Notes: generated by a model not told the origin, from the letters alone. Shown: positions 41,868 through 50,760, counted from the first letter of the stretch. The stretch: 64,000 bases of DNA from Viridibacterium sp047600765 (GCA_047600765.1 JASGKF010000001.1:1674001-1738000), one strand, 5' to 3'. Numbers and translations: made by a program.

Positions 41868-42575
41868 ATGTTCCGCTACGTTTTCATCGTCCTCGCCAGC
41901 CTGTGGGCCGCGATCCATCTTCCCGCCGCGACAGCCGCGACAGCCGCGACCGGCGACAGTCCGTCGCAGCGCGTCGCCCTGCGCGATGTCGAGCAACTGC
42001 ATAGCGAGTACGGACGCCAGTTTCTCAAGTACCTGATCGGTTGCTCACTGGGTGCAGACGTACTGATGGAAGCCGACGTCGATGGCGTGCATTACGCATT
42101 TCCCGGCAGCCTGGGCCTCGCCCCCGAATGGCAGAAGCGCAGCCTGACCCCCGAAGAAGAGCGCTGGGTGTCGGCCTGCATCTACTCGCGCACGAACTAC
42201 TTCGGAACACGCGTCGAGATCTCGATCACCTCGCCCTTCCCGCATGAGTCGCCGAATCTGCAATCACTGCAGGAAGAGTCCGCCGCTTATCCCGTTGAAG
42301 ACGGCGTCTTCTTCGGCAACCTGTTCGCACCGCAACCCGTAGCCTATGTCTGTGGTCGCAACGACAGCGCCGAACGCAAGGCCCAGCTCGCCGCCCACAA
42401 ACGCATCTGCGCCCTGCCGCTCGACAAACCCCTCGCCGATGGTCGCCAGGTCACCGCCTGCCGCTTCATCTACGTCGGTGAATGCAGCAGCGACAAGTTC
42501 ACACAGGGCGGTGTCACCTACAAGGAAGCCATCCGCATCAGCCTGCCGCAGACGCCAGTCACCGCCAAGCCCTGA
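41868..42575 (+). CDS. Exported protein with conserved Trp/Cys motifs, 235 aa
   Basis: A signal peptide (FRYVFIVLASLWAAIHLPAA) precedes an Ala-rich linker and a domain of about 200 residues. It includes LKYLIGCSLGADVLM, FPGSLGLAPEW, RWVSACIYSRTNYFGTRVEIS, DGVFFGNLF and YVCGR, with seven cysteines in all after the signal. I recall comparable GLAPxW and WVSAC patterns in exported proteins of other proteobacteria but cannot name a family. CAGGAGA precedes the ATG. It is 74 bp after NG-repeat protein 3 on the same strand, so the pair may be co-transcribed. A terminator follows it. Confidence 0.72.
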   Translation: MFRYVFIVLASLWAAIHLPAATAATAATGDSPSQRVALRDVEQLHSEYGRQFLKYLIGCSLGADVLMEADVDGVHYAFPGSLGLAPEWQKRSLTPEEERWVSACIYSRTNYFGTRVEISITSPFPHESPNLQSLQEESAAYPVEDGVFFGNLFAPQPVAYVCGRNDSAERKAQLAAHKRICALPLDKPLADGRQVTACRFIYVGECSSDKFTQGGVTYKEAIRISLPQTPVTAKP

Positions 42576-42592
42576 AGCACATACTGCAAAAC

Positions 42593-42631
42593 AAAAGCCC
42601 CGCGCGGACCAAAGTCCAGGCGGGGCTTTTT
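42593..42631. terminator. Bidirectional terminator
   Basis: The stem GCCCCGC/GCGGGGC is flanked by four As and five Ts, with a 16-nt loop. It sits between convergent genes, 18 bp after the 41868 gene stop and 18 bp before the stop of the minus-strand gene at 42649. Confidence 0.88.
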
Positions 42632-42648
42632 GCTTCAGCCGGGCTTGC

Positions 42649-44055
42649 TCAGCGTGCGTCGATCAGCGCGCGGATGTTCAACAAGGTGATTTCGTCGTCA
42701 TCAGGCTTGCCGATCTGGCGACCTGACGAGTACGGGAAGTTGTTGTCGTTGACGACGACGATGTGCTGGCCGTCAACAATGCTCAAGCCTTCAGGCCCGA
42801 GGTGCGGCAACACGAAGACGTCTTCGTTGGGGCCCAGTTTGGCGAGACGCTTCGGGTTGGCGATCTTCGTCAGGTCGATGAAAGCCACCTTGCGCACGAA
42901 GCCCTCTGCGTCAGCGGCTGCGAGGTCGATCTTGTAGATGCGCTTGAACTTTGCCGGGCGCGTGAAGCAGTCGGTTCGCATCTGCTCGGTCGGGCAACCG
43001 GGGCCTGCGCCTTCGGAAGCGTCGTCGCGCTCGATGACCAGACCCGTCGTGGCGTCGAGCAGCTGGAAATCGGCGGCGATGTTGCCGGCTTCTTCGAAGC
43101 GGTACTTCCAGCTCTTGCCGCTGTAGGTCTTGCTCGCCACGTCGAGTTCGAGAATGCGCGTGAAGGGCTTGCCGCCATTCGACTCAAAAGCTTTAGTGCT
43201 GCCGTCATACAGCGGCCACTCGAACATGGGGTAGAGCTTCGTGCCGTCCGGTGACTTGGCCATGGGTTCGAAGCCGCCGGAGCGACGTGCATCCCAGCCG
43301 GGGATGGTGTCGCTGGGCAGGTTGCCGAGGCGGCCGTTGAGGTAGTGGTCGGGCGAGCGGTAGGCCTTGTCGCCGACCTTGGTCTCGATCACGCCCAGCA
43401 CGCGGCCCGTGTGGTCTACGCGCAGCACGTAGGGGCCGAACTCGTCACCGATCCACCATTCCTTGCCGACGATCTGGATGGACTCCGGGTCGAAGTCCAC
43501 GCCGGTGAGATAGCGCTTGGCTGTCGCTTCGTTCTGGATCGCAAAGGGCACTTTGCGGTCGGGGTCGTGCAGGAAGGTGGTTTTCTCGCGCGTGGCCTTG
43601 CCGCTCTGCCAGTCCACCTTGACGTTGTGGACCATCAGCAGCGCATCTTGCGAGTTGATCTTGTTGCCGAAGCCGTTGTCGGTCAGCACGAGGTAGTGGT
43701 TGCGGTCCAGCGCGACGATGCCCGAGAAGCCCTGCACCACCTGGCCCTTGACCGGCAGCGTGCCGCCCGAGGCGCGCGGCGCCTTGGGGTCACCGACGAA
43801 GGTGTTGGCCTTCTCGCTGCCCAGCACTTCGTTGCGCGTGCGGTTGTTGTTGGCGAATTTGCCTGCGGTGGCGAAGAAGGCGCCTGCGTCCTTCGGTGCC
43901 GGCACCGTGGTGCTGAACGGCAGGAAGGCGTGGCCGGCGAGCTCGGCCGTCACTTCGACCGGTGTACTCGCGACCTGGGCACTGGCCAGAGATGCGTGGA
44001 AGACGGCAGCCAGCGATACGGCCAGTGTGGCGAGCAGGGGCAGGGCGGGGCGCAT
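42649..44055 (-). CDS. Esterase-like phytase-type beta-propeller protein, exported
   Basis: A signal peptide (ALPLLATLAVSLAAVFHASLA) leads to a domain resembling the esterase-like activity of phytase family. The blocks FSGIVALDRNHYLVLTDNG, DFDPESIQIVGKEWWIGDEF, GPYVLRVDHTGRVLGV and PHLGPEGLSIVDGQHIVVVN fit that beta-propeller pattern. At 468 aa it is the usual size. Probably periplasmic. The substrate (a phosphate ester or other ester) is not defined. The start at 44055 puts the signal at the N-terminus; 44091 would add 12 residues before it. Confidence 0.82.
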   Translation of the reverse strand: MRPALPLLATLAVSLAAVFHASLASAQVASTPVEVTAELAGHAFLPFSTTVPAPKDAGAFFATAGKFANNNRTRNEVLGSEKANTFVGDPKAPRASGGTLPVKGQVVQGFSGIVALDRNHYLVLTDNGFGNKINSQDALLMVHNVKVDWQSGKATREKTTFLHDPDRKVPFAIQNEATAKRYLTGVDFDPESIQIVGKEWWIGDEFGPYVLRVDHTGRVLGVIETKVGDKAYRSPDHYLNGRLGNLPSDTIPGWDARRSGGFEPMAKSPDGTKLYPMFEWPLYDGSTKAFESNGGKPFTRILELDVASKTYSGKSWKYRFEEAGNIAADFQLLDATTGLVIERDDASEGAGPGCPTEQMRTDCFTRPAKFKRIYKIDLAAADAEGFVRKVAFIDLTKIANPKRLAKLGPNEDVFVLPHLGPEGLSIVDGQHIVVVNDNNFPYSSGRQIGKPDDDEITLLNIRALIDAR

Positions 44056-44557
44056 GAAGACTCCTGGATGGGTGATGCGGGAGTCGCACACTGTAGGAGC
44101 CGGGGGTTACAGCGCCGTGAAGCAGCCCGCCTCCTTTGCCGCGACAAGGACTGCGTAAAACATCACGTCGACTCTGTTGATGTTGTTGTTTTTGTTGATT
44201 TTTGCCTTGCAGCCCAGATGCCGTTCGTCCTGCCAGACAGACCGATCGTCTTTGCCGAAGGCGGTTTTACCGTGATTTTCGTCACGCAAAACGGACCCTT
44301 CCCGCCATGCAGGCGTTCTGTCTGATGGTCCGCCAAGTCCTTGTTCTGTTTGGGCCCCGGACAGGTTCACAGCCCCCGTCCGGAACTGCCTTCATGACCC
44401 CCGGGGGACGACATACCGCCCTGTAGGTCGGATTCCGTCTGACATTCAGCAAGCCCCCTGCAAGGCCGATCTTGGCTTGGACGATCGACTGCATCACTGA
44501 GCGATTCACTGGACACAAGTCGACGTAGCAGGCAGCCGGCATAGGGAGCATCGGAAC
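44056..44557. other. Intergenic region between divergent genes, nothing coding seen
   Basis: These 502 bp should contain the promoters of the minus-strand esterase-like gene and the plus-strand kinase cluster. An AT-rich TGTTGTT stretch is near 44178-44210. The short open frames on the minus strand (44107-44370, 44282-44551) have no ribosome site or recognisable content. I could not identify a convincing -35/-10 pair or RNA gene. Confidence 0.55.
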
Positions 44558-46693
44558 ATGTTGAAGCTGGGACTCGGTAAATACCGCAAGATCGTTGTGC
44601 TGATTGCACTGTTCCTCGTCTTCGACGTGGGCGTGCTGGGCATGACATTCCTGATCTCGAACCAGATCGCGGCCGACGCCGTGTCATTGAACCTCGCCGG
44701 CGAGCAACGCACGCTGGTGCAGCAGATGACCAAGTCGGCCCTGCTGCTGCAGGACGATTCGACACAGGGCACGATCGACAGTACCGGTAAGTCGAGCTTC
44801 TCCGAACTCGATGAACTGCTGCTCACGGCGGATCGCTTCAACTCCACGCTGGAAGCCTTCCACGAAGGCGGCAAGGTGCTCGAAAACGGCGCCAAGGTAG
44901 AACTGACACCGCAGGACGACGTGCAGGCCGGCGCCTTCTTCAAGCAGCTGGAAACCCTGTGGCTGCCGGTGAATGCCGAGCTGCAGAAGCTCAAGGCGCA
45001 GAAGCTGAAGAACCCGGATCTCGGCCCGGTGCTGCAGATCCTCGTGGCGGACAACCTGAACCTGCTGTCCATCTCGAACATGCTGACGAACCGGATGGAA
45101 GTGATCTCCGCTTCGCGCGCACAGAACCTGCGGGTCATCCAGATCGCCGGTATCACCCTCGCCCTGGTCAACTTCGCGTTCATTCTTTACTCATTCCTCG
45201 GCCAGCTGCGCAAGAGCGATGCGGCGGTCGAAGTGGCACAGCGCGAAACCGAGAACATCCTGCGCACCACGCAAGACGGCCTGTTCCTGCTCGACACGGC
45301 CTTCACCATCGGTACGCAAACCTCGCAGGCACTCGGCCGCATCCTTGGTGTGCCGGACGTGGCGGGCAAGAACTTCCTCGAGCTGATCCGCCCGATGGTG
45401 ACGCCCAAGACTTTCGAGACCACGCAGGAATACATCGAACTGCTGATGCGCCACGACGTAAAGGAAAAACTCGTCGCCAGCCTCAACCCGCTCGACTGCC
45501 TGGAAATCAATACGCCGCGCCCCAACGGCGCCATCGATACGCGCTACCTGAACTTCAGCTTCAACCGTGTGACGCACCAGGGCAAGGTGACCCACCTGCT
45601 GGTGACGGCCAACGACATCACGCGCCGTGTGCGCCTTGAGCGCGAACTGAAGGAAAGCGAACGCAAGGTGCAGGACCAGATGGGCATGATGGTGCATCTG
45701 CTGCAAGCCGATCCGCGCATGCTGCAGGACTTCCTGCGCGGCGCCGTGCTGGGTCTCGACGAGATCAACACGGCACTCAAGAACGCATCGGGCGAAGGCT
45801 TCACGCGCGCCATCGAACAGATCTTCCGCATCGCCCACCGCATGAAGGGCGACGCCAATGCACTGAAGCTCGACGCACTGGGCGATGCCCTGCACGCCTT
45901 CGAAACCGTGCTCAGCGAACTGCAGCAACGCAAGTCAGCCAGCAACGAAGACCTGCTGCCGGTGACCGTGCGCGTCAAATCGCTGTACGTGCAGCTGCAT
46001 GCCATCCAGGACACCCTTGCCCGTATCGTGCAGGTGCGCGGCGTGGTGCAGGTCGAGCCGCCCAAGCCGGCACACGATCCCGAGATTGCCAACCTGCCCT
46101 TCGTGCGGCAGTGGAAGAGCTTCGTGCAGCAGGTGGCCGAGCGCAACGGCAAGCATGCCGAGCTCAGCTACCAGGGCATGGACCTCGACACGCTGGACGC
46201 ACCGCTGCGCGACGCACTCAACAGCATCGTCAACCAGTTCATCCGCAACGCCGTCACGCACGGCGTGGAGAAGCCCAACGAACGCCGCCTGCGCGGCAAG
46301 CCCGAATCCGGTCGCCTGTCGGTGTATGTCTCCGACCAGGGTGACGGCATGGTCGAACTGTCGTTCCGCGACGATGGCGCCGGCATCAATCACGAGAACC
46401 TGCGCGCCGTTGCCGTGCGCAGCGGCCGCATGACGGCCGAAGTTGCCGCCGTAGCAGAGCCGCGCGCACTGGTCTCACTGATCTTCGAACCCGGCGTGTC
46501 GACACGCGAGACGGCGGATGAGGATGCAGGTCGTGGCGTAGGCCTCGATAGCGTGAAGGTGATGATTGCCAGGATGGGAGGACGCGTGAGGATTGGTACC
46601 ACGGCGGGCGAGTACTGCCATTTCCGCGTGCAGCTGCCGCTGCATACCGTGCAACAAACGGCTCTGGCCGAAGAAATCCGGGAGGCTGCATGA
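44558..46693 (+). CDS. PilJ-type sensor, PAS, Hpt and CheA-like kinase
   Basis: A membrane signalling kinase of 711 aa. Transmembrane segment 1 (VVLIALFLVFDVGVLGMTFL) precedes a periplasmic PilJ-like helical sensor with NLAGEQRTLVQQMTKSALLL. Segment 2 (IAGITLALVNFAFILYSFL) leads to a PAS domain (ENILRTTQDGLFLLD), an Hpt with phospho-acceptor histidine in RIAHRMKGDANAL, and a CheA-like ATPase (FIRNAVTHGVEKPNE, DDGAGINHENL). It should transfer phosphate to the CheY-like protein that follows (4-bp overlap). No CheW-like domain is seen, so it is not a standard chemotaxis kinase. Confidence 0.88.
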   Translation: MLKLGLGKYRKIVVLIALFLVFDVGVLGMTFLISNQIAADAVSLNLAGEQRTLVQQMTKSALLLQDDSTQGTIDSTGKSSFSELDELLLTADRFNSTLEAFHEGGKVLENGAKVELTPQDDVQAGAFFKQLETLWLPVNAELQKLKAQKLKNPDLGPVLQILVADNLNLLSISNMLTNRMEVISASRAQNLRVIQIAGITLALVNFAFILYSFLGQLRKSDAAVEVAQRETENILRTTQDGLFLLDTAFTIGTQTSQALGRILGVPDVAGKNFLELIRPMVTPKTFETTQEYIELLMRHDVKEKLVASLNPLDCLEINTPRPNGAIDTRYLNFSFNRVTHQGKVTHLLVTANDITRRVRLERELKESERKVQDQMGMMVHLLQADPRMLQDFLRGAVLGLDEINTALKNASGEGFTRAIEQIFRIAHRMKGDANALKLDALGDALHAFETVLSELQQRKSASNEDLLPVTVRVKSLYVQLHAIQDTLARIVQVRGVVQVEPPKPAHDPEIANLPFVRQWKSFVQQVAERNGKHAELSYQGMDLDTLDAPLRDALNSIVNQFIRNAVTHGVEKPNERRLRGKPESGRLSVYVSDQGDGMVELSFRDDGAGINHENLRAVAVRSGRMTAEVAAVAEPRALVSLIFEPGVSTRETADEDAGRGVGLDSVKVMIARMGGRVRIGTTAGEYCHFRVQLPLHTVQQTALAEEIREAA

Positions 46694-47065
46694 GCCGGCT
46701 GAAGATGATGGTGGTGGATGATTCCAACATCATCCGCAACAAGATCGCGCGCTCCCTGTTCGACGCACCAGATCGAGATCGTCGCCACCGCCTGCAACGG
46801 CGAAGAGGCGGTCAAGCAGTTCAACGAGAACGATCCGGACATCGTGACCATGGACCTGACCATGCCGCGCATGGATGGCCTCGAATGCATCCGCGAGCTG
46901 AAGAAGCGCAAGCCGAGCACCAAGATCCTCGTCGTCTCGGCACTGGCCGACAAATCGACTGCCATCCAGGCCCTCAAGGAAGGTGCGCTGGGCTTTCTCT
47001 GCAAGCCCTTCACCGAGGATGAGCTGAGCGATGCGATGGACGAACTGCTGTCGGGAGAAGCGTAA
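46690..47065 (+). pseudogene. CheY-like response regulator with an apparent frameshift
   Basis: Two frames together encode a complete receiver. The first gives MSRLKMMVVDDSNIIRNKIA and the second EIVATACNGEEAVKQF, then VTMDLTMPRMDG with the phospho-acceptor aspartate, VVSALADKS and FLCKPFTEDEL. The frame changes at about 46764-46767, where one extra base (a G) would explain it; without it the join reads FDHQIEIV. This is either a real mutation or a sequencing indel. It is translated from an ATG overlapping the kinase stop, and its end overlaps the next gene. Confidence 0.82.
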
Positions 47066-47512
47066 TGGATGAACAGGAACTGCGCATTTTCGTTGACCTC
47101 GTGCGCTACTACTTCGAACGCCAGACCGGCCGCCTGCCCGAGCTGGGCAGCCCGCACCTTGGCGACGCCACGGCTCTGCCGATTCACGACTACACGGGCG
47201 TCATCGGCATCTCGGGCGAACGCCAGGGCTGCGTTCTACGTGACGGCCAGCCGCGAGCTGCTGCGCGCACTGCTGCTGCAGGTCGGCGAGACCGACGTGT
47301 CGGAAGCCAACCTCTGCGACCTCGCCGGCGAAATCGCCAACACCATCTCGGGCAATGCGCGTCTGCACTTCGGGCCGGATTTCATGATCTCGGTGCCAGT
47401 CATCGTGCAGGGCACGGCCACCGCCATCCAGGTGCCGCGCAACGTCAAGGCCTATGTCATTCCGCTGCGCTGGCACAAGCACGATGCCGCGCTGGTGGTG
47501 AGCCTGCAGTAA
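47065..47512 (+). pseudogene. CheX-like phosphatase domain protein with an apparent frameshift
   Basis: The first frame reads MDEQELRIFVDLVRYYFERQ to YTGVIGISGERQG, and the second VTASRELLRALLLQVGETD, CDLAGEIANTISGNARLHFG and SVPVIVQGTATAIQV. Together they make a CheX-like protein with the E-x-x-N signature (EIANTI) of CheY-P phosphatases. The shift lies at about 47230-47237; removing one base gives GCVYVTAS. It overlaps the previous stop codon (TAATG). The paired frameshifts make this region worth re-sequencing. Confidence 0.8.
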
Positions 47513-47522
47513 GGAGCACATC

Positions 47523-48536
47523 GTGAAAGCACGCCAACTGACCAGTATCGCCGTCGCCCTCTGCCTTGCCTTCAACAGCACGGCACTGCTGGCCGAGACC
47601 ACGCTGACCAACTATTCCTACACCGCGACGAAGCAGATGTACGCCGAGTACAACCCTGCCTTCATCAAGTACTGGAAGGGCAAGAGTGGCGAAACGCTGA
47701 ACATCAAGATCACGCACGCCAACTCCAGTACGCAGGCCAGCAAGATCAAGAACGGTGAAGAGGCAGACATCATCAGTGCCTCGGTGGCGCACGACATCGA
47801 CGGCATCGCCGATGCCGACATGTTGCCGCACAACTGGCAGAAGCGCATCGAGCACAACTCGGCGCCCTACTACTCGACTATCGTGTTCCTCGTGCGTCAG
47901 GGCAATCCGAAGAAGATCACCGACTGGAACGACCTCGTTCGCTGGGGCGTGAACATCGTGATGTCCAACCCCAAGAGCTCGGGCGGTGCGCGCTGGAGCC
48001 ACCTCGCCGCTTACGGTTACGCACTCAAGCAGCCCGGCGGCAACGAGGCCAGTGCGCGTCAGTTCCTCAAGCGCCTGTATGCCAACAACCGCGTGCTGGA
48101 GTACACCGCCCGCGGTGCCACCAACACCTTCGTGAAGAACAAGCTGGGCGACGTGATGGTGTCCTGGGAGAACGAAGCCTTCCAGGCCATGGCCGAGAAC
48201 CCCGGCCAGTTCGAAATGGTGGTGCCCTCGATCTCGGTGCTCGCCGAGCCGCCGGTAGCCGTCATCGACAAGGTGGTCGACAAGCACGGCACGCGCAAAG
48301 CCGCCGAAGCCTACGTGCAGTACCTGTACTCGCCCGAAGGCCAGGACATCGCCGCGCGCAACTACTACCGCCCGGTCGATCCGAACGTGGCGGCGAAGTA
48401 CGCCAAGCAGTTCGCCCCGGTGAAGCTGTTCCGCGTCGATGAGTTGTTTGGCGACTGGAAGGCCATCCAGAAGGCGCACTTCCAGGATGGCGGCGTCATG
48501 GACCTCGTCTATGACCAGTACCGCAACGCGTCCTGA
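47523..48536 (+). CDS. Sulfate-type ABC substrate-binding protein, unpaired
   Basis: This periplasmic binding protein of the Sbp/CysP group begins with GTG, 7 nt after AAGGAG. The signal peptide ends near LLAE. It shows YAEYNPAFIKYWKGKSGETL, SSGGARWSHLAAYGYAL and the typical VVPSISVLAEPPVAVIDKVV. The anion-binding segment, usually SHGGSGKQ, here reads THANSSTQ, so the ligand may not be sulfate. No permease or ATPase genes lie next to it. It follows CheX by 10 bp, so it is probably in the same operon as the kinase. Confidence 0.85.
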   Translation: MKARQLTSIAVALCLAFNSTALLAETTLTNYSYTATKQMYAEYNPAFIKYWKGKSGETLNIKITHANSSTQASKIKNGEEADIISASVAHDIDGIADADMLPHNWQKRIEHNSAPYYSTIVFLVRQGNPKKITDWNDLVRWGVNIVMSNPKSSGGARWSHLAAYGYALKQPGGNEASARQFLKRLYANNRVLEYTARGATNTFVKNKLGDVMVSWENEAFQAMAENPGQFEMVVPSISVLAEPPVAVIDKVVDKHGTRKAAEAYVQYLYSPEGQDIAARNYYRPVDPNVAAKYAKQFAPVKLFRVDELFGDWKAIQKAHFQDGGVMDLVYDQYRNAS

Positions 48537-48618
48537 CCTCACGTCCTGAGCTGTATCTGACCCATATCTGACCGTATCCCCACTCGTCGTAGCCGTCGTC
48601 GTAACTGGAGATAGCAAC

Positions 48619-49656
48619 ATGTCGTTCAAGAAGCTGATCATCGCCCTCGCCGCCCTCGTGCTCCCGCTGGCCAGCCAGGCCCAGACCGAAGCGAAGCCCG
48701 CTCCCGATCCGCAGCTCGAGGCCGCGGTGAAAGCGCTGGCCCAACAGCTCGCCAACGACTGCCCCTATGCCGACGCCGGTGATCAGGCCTCGTTCGACCG
48801 CTGTCGCCTGCGCATGTTCGGTGACTCGGCCCTGCGTCGCACCCTCTCAAGCTTCACGCTGTGGGGTCGTGTCAAGGATCCCGAGGCCACGCTGAAGAGC
48901 ACCAACCTGACCCAGTTTGCGCCGGACGTGCTGACCGGCATGTACCTGCCGCTGTTCATGTTCGACGGTCGCTACACGCTGACCTGGAGCGAGCGCGAGA
49001 AGCTGTGGCTGGCCCGCCTCAACGCCAACTTCCGCAACCGCCTGCAGCCGGGCCAGTTCCCGTATCCGTTCTGGCACGTCGATGACAAGTGGGGCACTTA
49101 CGAGAACGCCCGCTCGGTGCTGTTCTGGATCAACCCGCAGACGCAACGCATCACCGTTGCGCAGTTCTCCAAACTGGGTGAAGGCCCGGTGCGTTCTGCC
49201 GCCGACAAGGCCCAGCTGCCTGCCTTCGACGGCAAGTGGATGTGGACCGATGCGCATGGCCGCGCACAACCGGCGACCAGCCTGTTCGACGGCCTGTTCC
49301 GCAACGACAACCCGTACAAGGCACAGCTGTCGGAAAGCTACCGCGACTTCGCGCTGAGCCTGCGCGATGGCCAGTGCCTCAGCTGCCACTCGCCCGACAA
49401 CGCTAGCGGCATGAAGCGCTTGGTGCTGCTGCAGACACCAGCTCACGCCGCCGCCGAGATCAAGCGCGTGCTGCGCGACGTCGAACGCGACGCGATGCCG
49501 CGTGATGATTTCGATGTCGAAAAGCCGCTCGACCCAACGATGAAGAAAGTCTTCCTCGAAAAAGGCACGGCCTTCTCGCGCATCGTCGATCAGGCCCGCG
49601 AATGGGAGCGCCTCAACCAGGCGCGTACCGCCGGCAGCCCCAGCAACCCGCAATGA
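48619..49656 (+). CDS. Exported protein with one heme-type CxxCH motif
   Basis: A signal peptide (KLIIALAALVLPLASQAQ) precedes a domain with two early cysteines (NDCPYADAGDQASFDRC). The single CLSCH near residue 254 fits covalent heme c attachment. Also present are LFMFDGRYTLTWSEREKLWL, PYPFWHVDDKWGTYENARSV and PATSLFDGLFRNDNPYK. At 345 aa it is larger than simple cytochromes c and is not a family I recognise. It lies between two orphan binding proteins, in the same direction and with short spacing. CTGGAG precedes the ATG. A redox or ligand-linked role is inferred. Confidence 0.78.
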   Translation: MSFKKLIIALAALVLPLASQAQTEAKPAPDPQLEAAVKALAQQLANDCPYADAGDQASFDRCRLRMFGDSALRRTLSSFTLWGRVKDPEATLKSTNLTQFAPDVLTGMYLPLFMFDGRYTLTWSEREKLWLARLNANFRNRLQPGQFPYPFWHVDDKWGTYENARSVLFWINPQTQRITVAQFSKLGEGPVRSAADKAQLPAFDGKWMWTDAHGRAQPATSLFDGLFRNDNPYKAQLSESYRDFALSLRDGQCLSCHSPDNASGMKRLVLLQTPAHAAAEIKRVLRDVERDAMPRDDFDVEKPLDPTMKKVFLEKGTAFSRIVDQAREWERLNQARTAGSPSNPQ

Positions 49657-49667
49657 CGGAGCTTACG

Positions 49668-50702
49668 ATGAGCACACGCCACCACGTCCTGCCCTGCCTG
49701 CTGGCCCTGGCCCTGTCGCTGAGCACAGCTCACGCCGCCGAGCTCACTGGCGCCGGCGCCTCGCTGCCCGCACCGGTCTACCAGAAATGGTCAGAGGCTT
49801 ATCGCGCCGCCACCAACAACACCATCAACTACCAGTCGATTGGTTCGGGGGGTGGCATCAAGGAAGCCAGCGGCAAATCCATCGACTTCGGCGCGACGGA
49901 CATCCCGCTGAGCAGCGCCGATCTGCAGAAGCACAAGCTGGTGCAGTTCCCCGCCCTCATCGGCGGCGCAGTGCCCATCGTCAACCTGCCCGGCATCAAG
50001 GCGGGTGAAGTGCGCCTCAATGCGCAGGTGCTCGGCGACATCTACCTCGGCAAGGTCACGCGCTGGAATGACCCGGCGATCCGCGCGCTCAACAGCACGC
50101 GTCTGCCCGACCTGTCCATCGCCGTGGTGCACCGGGGCGACGGCGCCGGGACGACCTGGGTGTTCACGGATTACCTCAGCAAGGCGCATCCGCAATGGCA
50201 AGCCAAGGTGGGCAGCGGTACCACGGTGACCTGGCCGCTGGGCCTGCACGCCAAGGGCGACGAAGGCATGACCGCCTTCGTCAAGAACCTGCCAGGCGCA
50301 ATCGGCTACGTGGACTTCGCCTGGGCACGCAAGAACCAGCTTGATGTCGTGCAGATGCAGAACAAGGCCGGCAACTTCGTCGCACCTGAAGACGCCAACC
50401 TCAAGGCTGCGGCCGCCGAAGCAAACTGGGAAGGCAGCGAGTTCGGCGCCATGCTCACCGACCTGCCGGCAAAGAGCGCCTGGCCCATCACCGGCGCCAC
50501 CTTCATCGTCATGCAACGCCAGACCGACAAGCCTGCCGTCGCCAACGACGCGCTGCAGTTCTTCAAGTGGGCACTCAAGAATGGTTATGCGCAGGTCGAG
50601 TCCAGCGGCTACGTGCCCCTGCCGGAACGTACGGTCGACGCGGTCATGACCAGCTGGCAGCGCATCACGGACGCCAATGGCAAGCCCGTACTTAGCAACT
50701 GA
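49668..50702 (+). CDS. pstS: Phosphate-type ABC substrate-binding protein (PstS family)
   Basis: This periplasmic phosphate-binding protein has the signal peptide VLPCLLALALSLSTAHAA and then GAGASLPAPVYQKWSEAYRA. It also has the phosphate-contact motifs QSIGSGGGIKEAS, FGATDIPLSS and GDGAGTTWVFTDYLS. The family arrangement is complete at 344 aa. No pstCAB follows, so it is an orphan. GGAG 7 nt before 49668 sets the start; an ATG at 49653 overlapping the previous stop is an alternative. It closes the kinase-CheY-CheX-Sbp-CxxCH cluster and is followed by a terminator-like hairpin. Confidence 0.9.
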   Translation: MSTRHHVLPCLLALALSLSTAHAAELTGAGASLPAPVYQKWSEAYRAATNNTINYQSIGSGGGIKEASGKSIDFGATDIPLSSADLQKHKLVQFPALIGGAVPIVNLPGIKAGEVRLNAQVLGDIYLGKVTRWNDPAIRALNSTRLPDLSIAVVHRGDGAGTTWVFTDYLSKAHPQWQAKVGSGTTVTWPLGLHAKGDEGMTAFVKNLPGAIGYVDFAWARKNQLDVVQMQNKAGNFVAPEDANLKAAAAEANWEGSEFGAMLTDLPAKSAWPITGATFIVMQRQTDKPAVANDALQFFKWALKNGYAQVESSGYVPLPERTVDAVMTSWQRITDANGKPVLSN

Positions 50703-50721
50703 GTGAGCAACTGATTTACGC

Positions 50722-50746
50722 GTGGGCTCACCGAGCCCACCCTACA
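50722..50746. repeat. REP-related palindrome after pstS
   Basis: GTGGGCTC (50722-50729) and GAGCCCAC (50733-50740) form an 8-bp hairpin with a 3-nt loop, followed by CCTAC. Read on the minus strand it begins GTAGGGTGGGCTC, close to the GTAGGGTGG arms of R2 and R3. The same TGGGCTC core is in the hairpin at 17384-17412. Confidence 0.7.
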
Positions 50747-50760
50747 GGCTGTGTGACTGC

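Noticed and set aside
44107..44551. Short minus-strand open frames in the 44.1-44.5 kb gap
   Set aside because: No ribosome site and no recognisable protein content.
46690..47512. Programmed ribosomal frameshifting in the CheY and CheX genes
   Set aside because: No slippery heptamer or strong downstream structure is evident at either site, and two in a row would be very unusual.
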